Assembly (NCBI GenBank): GCA_039545275.1
Contig: BCHS01000001.1
Coordinates: 131,579 to 195,578 of the forward strand
Source: Pseudomicrostroma phylloplanum
Lineage: Eukaryota; Basidiomycota; Exobasidiomycetes; Microstromatales
Length of the DNA: 64,000 nucleotides
Direction of reading: 5' to 3'
The notes beneath the pieces are model-generated. The model was not told the origin of the DNA, made no database searches, and saw nothing but the letters and a program-made list of their open reading frames with translations. Below are positions 39,918 to 51,533 of this stretch, piece by piece. Within the stretch, counting starts at the first letter, position 1, and the number at the start of each line of letters is the position of its first letter. The translations under genes and the position numbers were made by a program.

Positions 39918-41396
39918 ATGTACAACGGCATCGGACTCCTCACAGCCCGAGGATCCGGTACCTCTGGCCACATCACCAAGAACACTGCCCACCTCCGCGT
40001 ACGGGACGATTCCTACTCCAAGCGACCCTCCTCTTCTTCCAATTCCGACAACTTCCGCGGCCGAGGAGGAGACGATGACAGGGCGCAACATCGTCAACCC
40101 GATCAGGCCATCTTGGACCATGAGCGGAAACGCAAAGTTGAAGTCAGGTGTATGGAGCTCAGAATTGATCTTGAAGACCAAGGTGTAGGCGAGGAGGAGA
40201 TCGAGGAGCGTATCTCAAAGTTGCGCGAACAGCTCAATGCCTCCCTCGCTACGCCTGCTGGGAGCAGATTTGGTCAGCTGACTCGAGAGGAGACGAAGGC
40301 GCTGCGTCCTTCAGATACACATGCTAGACAGGCAGCCAAGGTCAAGGAGACGGAGAGCTTCGGAAGAGCGCTGGGGATTAGGTCTGACTATCAAGAGGGA
40401 CAGGCCTTCGACAAGGACTATCAGGAGAAGAGGAGGATAGAGAAGCAGGAAGAGTGGCAGAGGAGAAATGAGGAGAGGCAACAGAGGGAGAAGGAGAGGC
40501 AGCAGGCCTGGAAGGACAGGCAAGAAGAGTTGCACAAGAGGCGAGATGAGCAAGAGAGGGAGAGGAAGCGATTCGAGCTGGAGCTCGAGGAGAAGAGGGG
40601 CGGAGGAAAGGCAGCGGACTCGCTACCGCCCAAGGGTGGGAGACCCCCAACCAGCCGCCGATCTGAATCTCCTCCGCCTACCTCAAGGCGACCAAGACGA
40701 GGATCCTCGCTCGACTACGACTCGCGAAGCCCAACACCGCCTCCCCGCTCGCGCAAGAGGAGAGGTTCAAGCTACGACTCACGCTCTCCATCTCCACCAC
40801 CGCCTCGAAGGAGAGACACTCGTCGAAGCAGGAGCTACACTCCCTCTGACTCAGAGTACAGCCGTTCGCCCAGCCCTCGTCGTGCGCCTGTCGGCAGCTC
40901 AAAGCGCAGAAGACATTCCCCCAGCGACCGATCCGTCTCGAGAAGTCGTTCGCCCGCCCCTGTCAAACGTCGAGCAGCAAGGGACAGTCGCAGTCTGTCC
41001 CCACTTCCTCCTCCGCCCGCTGCGAGAGGAGGAGGAGAGGCCGTCTCACGAGGCAGGAGTGAGAGTCGCGGTCGCAGCCCAAGTGACAGCCGAAGCAGGA
41101 GCAGGAGCAGGACACCCTACTCGCGCTCTCGATCTCCTCTCCCACCACCAAGAAGAGAAGTAGCAGCAGCAGCAGCAGCCCCCGATGGAAGACGACGCCC
41201 CATCCGATCTCCTTCGAGGTCCCGCTCTTACTCGGAATCTAGGTCCCGGTCGCGATCCTACTCGCGCTCGCCTTCGCGCTCTAGGTCGAGGTCTCCTCCG
41301 CCCGCAAGAAGGGCGACGAGGCGAGACTCGCCCTCGCCATCCCGATCCCGATCGCCGTCTCGATCCCGTTCACCTAGCCCGCCTCGTCGACGATGA
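39918..41396 (+). CDS. CWC21: Cwc21/SRRM2-type spliceosomal protein with RS tail
   Basis: A single exon encodes 492 residues. The N-terminus MYNGIGLLTARGSGTSGHI is the signature of the Cwc21/SRRM2 family, which contacts Prp8 and Snu114 near the 5' splice site. The cwf21 region (residues 65-110) contains ILDHERKRKVEVRCMELRIDL and EEEIEERISKLREQL. A charged helix rich in Glu/Arg/Lys/Gln (about residues 165-235) follows, then an RS-domain with dozens of Arg-Ser dipeptides (SRSRSRTPYSRSRSPLPPP, end SPSPPRRR). Yeast Cwc21 (135 residues) lacks the RS tail, while human SRRM2 has a much longer one, so this is an intermediate form. The RS tail is expected to be phosphorylated and to concentrate the protein in nuclear speckle-like sites. 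Confidence 0.92.
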   Translation: MYNGIGLLTARGSGTSGHITKNTAHLRVRDDSYSKRPSSSSNSDNFRGRGGDDDRAQHRQPDQAILDHERKRKVEVRCMELRIDLEDQGVGEEEIEERISKLREQLNASLATPAGSRFGQLTREETKALRPSDTHARQAAKVKETESFGRALGIRSDYQEGQAFDKDYQEKRRIEKQEEWQRRNEERQQREKERQQAWKDRQEELHKRRDEQERERKRFELELEEKRGGGKAADSLPPKGGRPPTSRRSESPPPTSRRPRRGSSLDYDSRSPTPPPRSRKRRGSSYDSRSPSPPPPRRRDTRRSRSYTPSDSEYSRSPSPRRAPVGSSKRRRHSPSDRSVSRSRSPAPVKRRAARDSRSLSPLPPPPAARGGGEAVSRGRSESRGRSPSDSRSRSRSRTPYSRSRSPLPPPRREVAAAAAAPDGRRRPIRSPSRSRSYSESRSRSRSYSRSPSRSRSRSPPPARRATRRDSPSPSRSRSPSRSRSPSPPRRR

Positions 41397-41628
41397 GATC
41401 CAGGGAGCAAAGACAGAGTCACGTCGAAGGGATGAAAGGGCGGGCATTGGATGAGGGGACGCTCTGCATCCTGCTTTCTGATAGTATCGTTGCTGGACTT
41501 CACTTTTTCTCATAGCGGCAACTTCAGCCCATGTCGAAATTCATCCATGTATTTTCATCTCAAGCCTTAATCTTACACGTCGCACCCTCCCTACGTCTAT
41601 CTCGCTCCCGCTCCCCGTCTATCGTCCC
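41397..41628. other. Convergent 3' stretch between CWC21 and TIP41, 232 bp
   Basis: Contains both 3' ends and nothing else recognisable. Confidence 0.4.
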
Positions 41629-43705
41629 TCAAGCCCCACCAGAACCAAAAGTGACTACATCGACTCTCCCGCCCACACCCTCCCACACCTCCTCCGCCGC
41701 GCTCCCGTCCATCTCGCCCACAATCCCACTCGGAGGCGCAGCACTCTGCGGCCCACTCGCATCATTGCCAGCAGAAGGATGACTGGGAAGTCGAGCCGGC
41801 GCGAGCGTCTGTGACAAGAGGGCGTTGGGCGGTGCCTGGAGAGGCTGGGTAGGTCGGCTGGCTACAGAGGAAGAGGAAGCAGAGAAGGCTGGCAAGCCCG
41901 AAGTAGTTGTCTTGCCGTTGCCTGGATGGCTCTTGTTGGGCGTGTTGGAGGACTGGAAGGCTGCGAATTGCTTTGCTGCGAGGTTCTGCAGAGTCGTCGA
42001 GACCCAGTTGCTGTCGGTCAGGAGGGAGAGGTCGTTGGGCCTGTAGGCGGGTAGACGCTGGGAAGGGCAGAGAGGATGCGTTCTGTCAGCTGGGTCACTT
42101 GCAAGCGGAGGGAGCGGGGGAGGCTGCAGAAGACTCACTGCTTTCACATCTTTGTAAGGTGCTTCGCAACCGCTGCACTCTCTGATCAACCTCTGCTCAA
42201 CGGAGGAAGACGAGCTCGCACTACTTGCTTCCGGAGCACTCGTAGCAGAAGGCGCTGCATGGCCAGGCTGAGGTACAGCGCCTCCATTCCGCCTTGGCTG
42301 GCCGAGGGACAAACCTCCCAGGCTGGGCAAGCCCGAAGCAGCACTAGCCGAAGGCGGTGGCCTTGAGGTCGCGCCTGAAGCCCAGGGAGCCATTGCTGGG
42401 GGAGCTACTGTACTTCCGGGCCTTGCACCAGGCTGTGGAAGCGCTGGAGTGGCAGACGAAGGCTGCATCGTGCTCGTTTGGGCTGCCTCGTCGAAGGCAC
42501 AGTACATCCTCGTGTCGAAGAGGCGGAAGACTACGTCGTCTACGCGGAGCAGGAAGCGTTGCAGGACGAGGAAGCCAGAGGGCATCACTCGCTGTAGGGA
42601 GAGAGACACAAGGAGATGCAACATGGGTCGTCAGTACGGCAATACCATGCTATCTACGTCTGGCTGATCTCTCGTTGCAGACTCACCACTTTGACTCCAA
42701 GCATACTTGACCCGTTATCCCCCAATTCATCTTCAAACAAGACTAGATCATCATAAAACAAGATCGGCTCCCCACTGGAAGCGCCCAACCGCTCTACAGG
42801 TATCCGATCGACAGCCGGATCCTTTCCAGGTGTGAAAGAGGGGACTTCAGAAGCGGGAGGGGAAGACGTACTGCTTGAGCTGGGGGAGGGGCCTGATTCA
42901 CCGGCCCAGGTGGTAGAGTAGGTCCAGTCGTAGTCGCGGGCATCGGCGATTTGGGTTGCTGCTGCTGCTCCAAATGCGGTTGTTGGGGGCGTAGTAGTGG
43001 GCGAGGCTGCTGCTGCTGCAGAGGTGGTTGCTGAAGAGGTTGGCTCGCTAAGAATTGGGGAGGGCAAGAGGTGGGTGATAGTGAGCTTCTGCCTCAGCAC
43101 CAGGACCTTCCGCAGATAAAGTCTCTGCCCACTCACCGACTCTTGCCCCACTCATCAGCATAAGCAACCTTGATCCCCTTTGTCTTCTTCTTCCTATCGG
43201 GCTTTTCCCCAAACTGAGTCGTGCTCTTCTTCCCACTACCACTACCGCTAGCACCACCAGCACCAGCCGCCCCTCTCCACTCCTGACTCAGATCCACCCC
43301 TTGCACCTTCCAATCCCCATTAACTCCATCAACACACCTCAGTGCCCTCTCAACTCCAAAAACATACTCCCATCCACATCCCTCATGTCGCAGCACCAGT
43401 CTATTACTAGGAAAAACCATCTCGGGGGGAGGAATCCCCAACTTCTCACCCAACCCCTCCATGTAGGCTGAATTCCCAATGGCTCCACGGGAAGAAGTGA
43501 TGGTCCAATTGAAGATGTGGAGTTGACGGTGGGAGATGCGATCCGGAGAGGGGAGAGAAGGGTCGGTGCTTGGGGGAGAGGTGAACCATTCGGAGAGGGT
43601 GTGGGGAACTCCACCTTTGCGGGAGGTGGTGATGGTGGGTGTGGTGCTGGTGGACGACGAGGAGGAGGGGGAGCCACCGGGCGAGGGAAGTGGTGATGAG
43701 ACCAT
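41629..43705 (-). CDS. TIP41: TIP41-like regulator of PP2A/TOR signalling
   Basis: Minus-strand exons 43705-43137, 43047-42687, 42591-42139 and 42057-41629 give 603 residues. Family signatures are present: FNWTITSSRGAIGNSAYMEG, LGIPPPEMVFPSNRLVLRHEG, DYDWTYSTTWAGE, PILFYDDLVLFEDELGDNG, MPSGFLVLQRFLLRVDDVVF with FDTRMYCAFDE, and ECSGCEAPYKDV in the third exon. In yeast, Tip41 binds Tap42 (the PP2A-like phosphatase regulator) and opposes TOR signalling. The C-terminal exon (PAYRPNDLSLLTDSNWVSTTL, then Ser/Pro/Gly) is a fungal extension. The intron before it (81 nt) is a stop-free multiple of three. The frame is open to an ATG at 43858 (51 more residues), but the ATG at 43705 was chosen because the extra part resembles leader sequence. 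The protein is larger than yeast Tip41 (356 residues) because of disordered inserts. Confidence 0.88.
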
Positions 43706-44036
43706 GGCGGCAAGGGTAAAGGAGGAAGTAAGAGAAGCGCTGTCAGGCCTCGCAGCTTCGCAATAGCGTGAAGAGGCAAGGAAGAAGTAGCAGTCGTGGT
43801 ACTGACTTTGGTCAAGCGCTTCCACGCCTGTGCTGCAGTGGAGGCGCGCAAGGGCCACGCAAAGATGGAGCGGGAGCTTTTTCTCCCCCTACGAGGCAGG
43901 AGGCAGGGAGATATAACAAGCATCGAGCGACGAGTATGACAGACTAAGGATTGATATTTTAATTGGCTCCTACCATCAGAGGCACCAGCTGTTCACAATA
44001 CCTGTCACTCCGATGCCCGAAAGTCTCTGCACCTTT

Positions 44037-45768
44037 TTATAGCTTGCCAGCGGCGATTCCCCTCTTGCTCAGCCTCTCCTTGAGCGACTCCCTGATGTGA
44101 TCGAGGAACTCAGTCGTGGTGACATAGTCGGACCTCTGCATCTGCTTTCCCTTCTTTGCCAGTGCCAGGTCCTTGGTCATCACACCCTCACGATCAATGG
44201 CGTCCACACAGGCAGTCTCGAGCTCCTTTGCAAAGATCTGCAGCTCCTTGTTGCCGTCGAGCTTGCCCCTGAAGTTGAGACCACGCGTCCAGGCGTAGAT
44301 GGAGGCGACCGAGTTGGTCGACGTCTCATTGCCCTTCTGGTGCTCACGGTAGTGCCTGGTGACGGTTCCGTGGGCAGCCTCACTCTCCATGATCTGACCA
44401 TCCGGAGTGATCAGCTCCGAGGTCATCATACCCAGAGAACCGAACCCTTGGGCAAGGATGTCACTCATCACGTCACCATCGTAGTTCTTGCAGGCCCAGA
44501 CGAAGCCTCCCTCCGACTTGATGGCCTGGGCCACCATGTCGTCGATGAGCCTGTGCTCGTACCAGATGCCTAGCTTCTCGAACTCGGCCTTGTATTCAGC
44601 TTCGAAGATCTCCTCGAACGTGTCCCTGAACTTGCCGTCGTAGGCCTTCAGGATGGTGTTCTTGGTAGACATGTAGAGGGGCATCTTCTTGTCAATGGCC
44701 ATCTTGAACGAGGCGTGCGCAAAGCCAGAGATGGACTCGGTGGTGTTGTACATTGCCATTCCCACACCGCCACCCTGAGGGAAGTCGAAGACGTCCCACT
44801 TCTTCTCCTCACCGCCGTTCTCGGGAGTGTAAGTCATGGTGAACTTCCCAGCTCCCGGTGCGACGAAGTTCTGGCAGCGGTACTGGTCACCAAAGGCGTG
44901 ACGACCGATGCAGATGGGCTTGACCCATCCGGCCACGGGCCGTGGGATGGAGTTCAGGATGATGGGCTCACGGAAGACAGTTCCTCCGAGGATGTTTCGG
45001 ATGGTTCCGTTGGGCGAGAGCCACATCTTCTTGAGGTTGAACTCCTTGACTCGAGCCTCGTCAGGGGTGATGGTAGCACACTTGACGGCCACCGAGTACT
45101 TCTTGGTGGCCTCGGCGGCATCGACTGTCACCTGGTCCTCGGTGGCATCACGGTTTTCGATGCTGAGATCATAGTACTTGAGCTCGACGTCCAGGAAAGG
45201 CAGAATCAGCTGGAGGACGAGTCAAGGGGAAGTAGCCGGTAGGCCGGTGATAATGTGAGTCACGCAGATCTTGGCGAGTACGGTCGTATTCGCAAACGTC
45301 GCCTGCGCCCTCACCTCTTCCCTGATCTTGTGCCAGATGATTCGCTGTCAGGAGAGAAGAGTGGATAAAGGAGTCGATGGATCTCGTGTGAGTCCCTCAT
45401 CGGTTGTCGCAGCAAAATGTGCCTCGCGCATCATCTGCCTAGCCGCCCGCGTGCGTGCCGCAAGTACTGACTGTCATCTCATCACCGTCCATCTCCACGA
45501 TGGGGTTCTGGACCTTGATCTTGCTAGCGGCGGCCATTGTGGTAGCGAATGTCCTCGAAGTGAACACGGGGGTGGTGTTGCCAAAGGTGGAGGAGGCTCG
45601 AAGGAGCGGAGAAGAAGAAGATGCTGCGACTCGGGAAGGGGCGAGGCGGGAAGAGGGTACTCTGGGGGCAGCAGTAGAGAATGTCCTTGCTGCTACTTTG
45701 GCTGATGCGGTGGTATAGGATCGATATGTGTTTGCCAGTACTCGCTGGGATGCGATGGATGATGGCAT
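44037..45768 (-). CDS. IDP1: NADP-dependent isocitrate dehydrogenase, mitochondrial form
   Basis: Minus-strand exons 45768-45472, 45344-45315 and 45209-44037 give 499 residues. The middle exon is only 30 nt ([10 protein letters not shown]), but it restores [20 protein letters not shown], the invariant start of the enzyme core. The core then has [35 protein letters not shown] sequence, RHAFGDQY and the IDH signature [19 protein letters not shown], plus [12 protein letters not shown]. The enzyme oxidises isocitrate to 2-oxoglutarate and makes NADPH. The first 77 residues (Arg/Ser/Ala-rich, no acids for long stretches) are a mitochondrial presequence. An in-frame ATG at 45537 ([18 protein letters not shown]) lies exactly at the start of the mature enzyme. 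The C-terminus is AGKL, a weak peroxisomal-type end. An upstream in-frame ATG at 45858 is less likely. Confidence 0.95.
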
Positions 45769-46885
45769 GACTCTGTCAGCGGGGGGGAGGGGAGGCACAC
45801 GGGAGACGACAGAAGCGAGTCGGCAATTGGGCGGCCAGGAGGAAGGAGTGGAAGTCACGGTAATCTAGACTTGGCTCGCCCCCCGGCCATTCCTCTGCGC
45901 CCACGCCGCCTCGACGGAAATGCGGAGTTGCGGACTGCACGGACGTGCCACACTCACCGCCCGAAACGTCCGCCGAAGCGGGGCAACACCCACCGCACTG
46001 CTGAGCACCATCGAGCCACAGCTTTGGCACAGCTAATGGCTGCTGACAGGCAAGGACCGAGTGCTGCGGCTCATCGCCTATATGACTGATGGCACGGTGA
46101 CGACTTGAGAATGCCAACGGGAAAAGCCACGTCTCCAACCGTTGAAAGAAGTGTGCCCACACACGGTAGTCTTCACATTTCAGGCACGCGAAGCCGCTCT
46201 CCGCCTCCGACTTTTGCCGTGCTCGAGACGCAGTAGCAATCGTTCGTCCGTCCCCTTTCTCCTTCCATCACCTCCTCTTCTCCTCTTCTTTCCTCACTCC
46301 TCTTTACCTCTCCCCCTTCCCTCCCAATCTCTTCACTCACCCCTCTAGACCCCTACCCCACACACACGCACGCATACCGTACCAACACCACTACCATACG
46401 CACTCCCACACACCTACCTAGTATACACTCAACCTCCAGCGCACGCATACACGCACTTACTAGAGAGCGAGGGCGGGACGCGAGGTGGCGCTGCCCTTCA
46501 AGAAGCTACTCGCATTGTATCAAAGGAATTCCCTCATGAATCCGAAAGTTGCGACTCCATCCTCTCAGGCTGTTCATCGCCCCACCCGCCTCTCGCGCAA
46601 TTCTTTAGCCAATCGTACTCCCGTACCAGGACCTTCGATAGCTCGTATACTGTGAAAAAGTGAGGTAGCGTGCTTTCGGCTGCTGACAGACGACTTGTAG
46701 TCCCCGAGACAGTGAAGAGGGATGCAACAGGGTGAGATTCTTGTGGCAGTCTTTCACTCTGCTAAGTTCGACTTGGTATATTAGATTCGATTCGATCATC
46801 AACGGCGCAAGGAAGCAAGAGAGATAAAACAGCCACCGTACACTGTAGGCAGCCATTGAAGACCTGACTGAGGAAATGAATCCGC
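45769..46885. other. Intergenic region, 1117 bp
   Basis: This is the promoter of the isocitrate dehydrogenase gene (near 45769) and the 3' flank of the OPT gene (near 46885). It contains a strongly pyrimidine-rich block (46240-46350) and a CA/CACG-rich block (46354-46455). No convincing open frame or RNA gene was seen, and the biased blocks resemble a promoter/leader. Confidence 0.45.
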
Positions 46886-49556
46886 TCACCCATCATACGC
46901 CGGCATGAAGCAATGGTCTGGAGATTCGCCAGTGTCAGGATTGCCGAACCAGATTGGGAAGAGATGGCTATTACCGTTCGCAGCGCCAAAGGCTGCGAAG
47001 GAGAGGATGAAAAGGCAGATGGCGACACCTGTATGTACCATGCGGGCAGAGGAAGTCAGGGTGGTCAGCGCACTGATCTGCCTGTACTATTTGCGCTCTT
47101 TGGTACTACCCACCTCCGTCGATTGCCGCGCCGACCAGATAGTTGAGGTCAATATAGATCCTCGGGTGTCGCGTGCGCAGCCAGATCTGACAGAAGACGG
47201 CAACCAGTATTGACGACGTAAAGGAAGAATTGATGCCACCTGCGAGAGCAGACATATTGTCCATGAAGATGGGTGTTGTCTGTCGGATCGACCGAGGGGA
47301 AGCGGGAAAGACAATAGTCAGTTGATGGGACAGAAGACTATCCCTCTGGCATCTTCCTAAAACTTACGATGAGGTCGCCGGCTTCCCTAATGGCCTTGAT
47401 GTACTTCTTCGCCAACCAGTGGAGGGGCGGGATGCAGGCGCCGATCAGGAAGGACATTGGGATCCACTCGTAATGGAGGCCCGTATTGAATGCAAACACC
47501 TTTGACGCCAGTGACCACTGCACAGCCTGGGCATTGAGATCCTGGTAGTACCCACCATACCACAGTCGATCTCCTTGAGGGTCGAGTAGGATCTCTCGAT
47601 GGTCTTCGATTAGGCCCGTGACCATATACCACTGTACATAACCGCCGAGGAGAGCGCCATATACTTGAACAAATGTATTGGTGCGAGGCGGAATCTTCAG
47701 ATACTGCCCCATCTTGAGATTCCCTGCCAGGGCGCAGCAGCATGACACAACCTGATGGGCGTACTGGTTGAACCAGAGGTTCGCCACTGGCCGTCCTGGA
47801 TGAATAGCTCCTGCGATTGTCTTGGAAGCCATCATGGTCGATACACCTGATCCGTACCTGCCGTAGATGGCAAGAGAAATCGGAGTCATGATTACGCCGA
47901 AGACGAAAGCAACGATCAAACCCCACCAGGGAAGTGTCGTGTTGCCCTTGGTGACGGTGATGAACGCGGCGGGAATCGAGAGGACGAAAGTACCGATGTA
48001 GAACCAGTTGGGTACAGGTTTGTACTTCTTCATGGCCTGCGAGAAAAAGACAGTGGTGAGAGGAGGATAGTGAGTGTTGTGATGCAACAGCTCTTCCCCA
48101 CTACCGACCCCCGCCAACTTACCTGCCAGTGAGGATCGTCGAGGGTGCCGGCTTTTGCACGCTTATAGTCTTCCTTGACCTCTTTACTCAAGAAGATGAG
48201 AACATGAGTGATCAGTGCTCCCAAGGCCAGAGCCGTCGTCATGAAGCTCCACACTTGCGCGACGGACATGTGTGGTAGCCCATACGTTGCCAGAGCAGCC
48301 TCGTCGAGCGCATAGTCTTGGTCGAAGACGACGCTGTTGTCGTAGAGGGAGCCGTTGCCTTGAAAGAGTGTGGCGGCCATCCATGGGTACGTCTTGGCTT
48401 CCCAGGCATTTGTGTAGTAGAAGGCCAACAGGAAGAAACTGCCGATGATGGCTCCAGCGAAATACTGCACGAGATACTTGACGGGCCAACCGGCGAAACT
48501 CCCAATACCGACGTACTGTGGATCCAGACTCAATGACAAGTAGCCCAACCCCTGGTTCGGTAGAGCACCACCGAAGATCTTGCCGAATGGCTCTCGAACG
48601 CTGTCCGGAGCACCAATCGAGGCCAGGCATGGGATACTGAGACCATTGAGCCAGGGCATCATGTATGCGGGAATCACTTCATAGACCATGGCGCTCAGCA
48701 GCGACCAACTGAAGATTTTGATCCTTCGAGGGTTGTCTTTGACGTCGAAGTGGAGCGCCTGGAACGTGACCGTGTAGCTTAGCTGACCCCAGTAGACGAC
48801 CTCAGAAGGAGCCACTATCATGAACTGTAGGCAGCCCAGCAGTCCCACCCCGAAGATGGTCAAAGAGAAGATTCCTAGCACAGCCACTGTGGTCGTGATT
48901 TGCATATTGAAGTACAGCTGGCAGGTAGCGAGGGTATCGGCAGCGTTTCCACCGAGGTATCCCAGAGTGGAGATCATGAAAGCCACAACATGCTCCTTCA
49001 GTCCAAACTCGCCGGGGTTGATGAAGTGCAATGGCTTCTCCAACCAACCGATGTATGGCTTGCCCGCCACGGTGGACCCTCGAGGGAGACACTTCGCCCA
49101 CACGATACCGACGATGTAGATGATGAGCATAAGGAAAACATCTGAAAATCCAGCTCCTGTTGGCTTCAAAGTGAATAGACTGATGGTAATATTGTTGAGG
49201 ATGTTCAATAGGGTCCCGATGAGTAGGCCGCGGAAGGTGATGGCTGCATCTCCGTCGTCACGCATCGAGACGAGATATCGACTGACGTCGTGTCCAGTGT
49301 TGATGATGGGCTCGCCGTCCTTGTTGAACTTGGTAGCGTACTCATCATCTCCTTGCGGTAGGTCTCGAGCTTTCTCTTCGTCGAGCGTGACCTTCTCGTC
49401 GCTGCGGTCGAGCTTCTCGTCAAGAATCCTGTCGGAGTTGGCATCGAGGGCAGGTGGGACATCACTGGTGCTAGACGGCTCCTTCACCTTCTCGGCGGGT
49501 GGCTCTCCCAGAACGGGAGAGCCACCAGCCTTCTCCGAGAGCTTCAAATCCTCCAT
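46886..49556 (-). CDS. OPT-family oligopeptide transporter
   Basis: Minus-strand exons 49556-48123, 48036-47368, 47279-47114 and 47028-46886 give 803 residues. A cytosolic acidic N-terminus (about 110 residues) is followed by around 15 hydrophobic membrane segments. Family features include NPGEFGLKEHV, FGVGLLGCLQFM, WGQLSYTV, WLNGLSIPCLASIGAPD, GALPNQGLGYLS, GRPVANLWFNQYAHQV and LKMGQYLKIPPRTNTFVQVYG. The two short final exons supply TTPIFMDNMSALAGGINS and CLFILSFAAFGAANGN, matching the OPT C-terminal helices, and end at HCFMPAYDG. OPT proteins use the proton gradient to import tetra- and pentapeptides (or glutathione or metal chelates) across the plasma membrane. Several GATA-type words lie upstream, which would suit nitrogen control, but they may be chance. 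Confidence 0.92.
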
Positions 49557-50381
49557 GCTGGGTAAGAGACCTTGTCGCTGCAGTCAAATCGGGAGGAGGA
49601 GTACCGGGTAGGATGAGGAGGCGTATGCCTATGCAGCTAGACGTGTGCTCGTGCAGCCGAGTATGTCTCTGTGCAGCTTTGTGCAGCTACTTGTACACCT
49701 ATAGAGCTGCTTGTAGGCTTGTGACGCTACGGGAAGCGTAAAGCAGGGTGAAGTGCAAGGCCTGACCGTAGGCTTGGTAATAATACTGTGGTGGTCGTCG
49801 GTAGGGGGAGAAGGGTCGAACTCAGCGAAGCCAGCTGACCTATATACCTCTCCAGACGAGAGATAGGGGACAAAGTGGGACGCTGGTGGTATAAGTAAAC
49901 GGGAAACCTCACGAGATAAGGTCTCCTCCCACTCCCCCTACCATTTCTCAGCATCGGTTCTGGGGACAGGGGAATATCCATCTGCCGCCGCTGCACTTCT
50001 CCGGGCTAGCGGTACCTCATTGCAATATCCTTTCCCCGCTCCGGCTTTCTCGATGGCGTCATTCTTCCGCGGCTCTTTCAGGGCATATTCAGGTCTATAT
50101 TGTTAATTGGCTCATGAGGTACGGTACCTGCGTGGCCATGAGTGCGGCTCGAAATCGGTCCCTTATCTGCCGCTGCCTGTGGGATTCGGTGCACGCCGCT
50201 TTGACCAGAGATATCACAGATTGGGCAGAGCGAGAGGGTATAGCAGGATACAGCAAATCCCGAGCCACGATAAGAGATACTGCTCACTGATAACTGCTGT
50301 CAGGATCCGAGGCAGTGGATCGAGGGGCGCCATGATGGAGTGTGATAGGGGCCTTATGAGGAGGTCTCGCGCCGTTTGCTC
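49557..50381. promoter_or_regulatory. Upstream region of the OPT gene / 3' flank of the SDR gene, 825 bp
   Basis: On the minus strand relative to the OPT gene, TATATA occurs at 49841-49846 and ATAAGT near 49891. Four matches to the fungal GATA-factor consensus HGATAR can be read: AGATAG near 49861, AGATAA near 49914, CGATAA near 50269 and TGATAA near 50289. For this length and composition about one or two are expected by chance. No gene was seen. Confidence 0.4.
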
Positions 50382-51533
50382 TCACTTCTTCTCCAATGCC
50401 TCCTTGGCGAGAGCATCAAAGTCTACCCCCACCTTCTCCTTGCAGAAAGTCTTGGTAAACTCGATCATCTGCTTGCCCATCACTCCATCTTTGTCTTGCG
50501 CCCAGGGCTCGGCCTTACCGATCTTGGTCTTAGGGTCAAAGTAGGTGCCGTTGAGATTCTTCTCATCGATTTCGGGAGACACAGCGGCGTAGATGGAGGA
50601 GCTGGCGCCTTCAGCGGGTGTGACGAAGAAGAGCTTGGAACCGATGATCCTGAAGGCCTTGCCGAAAATGCCATACGATTTGTCTAGACCATTGTAGAGG
50701 CCCGTGTTAACGTAGCCTGGGTGAATGGATAGGTGACTGTGATCAGAGGGGGGAGAGAATAGGTAAGTCAGGCATCACACGAGGTGGCATTGCGTGTGGC
50801 GCTGTCTCTTGAGTGCCTACACACCTGATGTTCTCGCCTGCAGTAAGCTCCTTGAGCTGGTTAGCCAAGAGGATGTTGCCAACCTTGCTCTTTCCGTAGC
50901 GTCCCCAAGTGCCTCCACAATCCTGGTTGACCTTCTCCAGATTCTCCCAGCTGTGTGTTGGCAAGCCTTTGCCGAACTTTGAGTGGGCGATGCTACTGAG
51001 CTGAACCATTCGCACACTTCGCCCTGTACCCGATAGCTTGCGAGCAGAGGTGACGAGGAGGGGCAACAGCATGTAGGAGAGGAGAGCGTGGCCAACGACA
51101 TTGGTGCCACACTGCATTTCCAGGCCTTGCTTGGTGTAGCCATAGGGAACGGCCATGACACCGGCATTGTTGATGAGCATGTCAAGGTGATCTTCCTTGC
51201 TCTTGATGGTTTCGGCAGCCGCCTTCACAGACTCCAAGTCTGCCAGGTCGCACTGCACGAAGTTCCATCGCTTGGCAGTCTCAGTATCATACTTCTGGCA
51301 TCGCTGAAGAGCCTCGTTGTATCTTTCCTCGGATCTGCAGAGGACGTAAACCTTGGCTCCATGCTTGGCAATGCGTTGAGAGCAGATTTCGCCTACGGAA
51401 GGGCCAGGAGGGCGTTAGAGGTCTTGTCCGATGTCCCGATCGTCACTTCTGACTCACCGATTCCACCGTTGCCTCCAGTGATGGCGGCGACCTGCCCAGA
51501 GAGGTCTTGAAGGTTGTCGATGTCGAATGTCAT
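50382..51533 (-). CDS. Short-chain dehydrogenase/reductase (retinol dehydrogenase/WWOX-like)
   Basis: Minus-strand exons 51533-51458, 51392-50825 and 50736-50382 give 332 residues. The Rossmann fold has the cofactor motif TGGNGGIG (Thr19-Gly26), LINNAGVM, and the catalytic YGKSK (Tyr191, Lys195), with VQLSS supplying the Ser upstream. IHPGYVNTGLYNG follows after the third splice. KVYVLCRSEERYNEAL after the second strand carries Arg at the position that favours NADP(H). The substrate is unknown; relatives of this size act on lipids, retinoids or xenobiotic carbonyls. The C-terminal part (AEGASSSIYAAVSPEIDEKNLNGTYFDP) is typical of the WWOX/retinol-dehydrogenase branch. There is no signal peptide or membrane anchor. 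It is divergent from the carboxylesterase gene. Confidence 0.9.

Noticed and set aside
43706..43858. Upstream ATG for TIP41 adding 51 residues
   Set aside because: The extra residues are Cys/Ser/Tyr-rich without similarity to the family start. The downstream ATG was preferred.
49557..50381. GATA-factor sites as proof of nitrogen control of the OPT gene
   Set aside because: Four HGATAR words in 825 bp are close to chance expectation. They were kept only as a weak hint.
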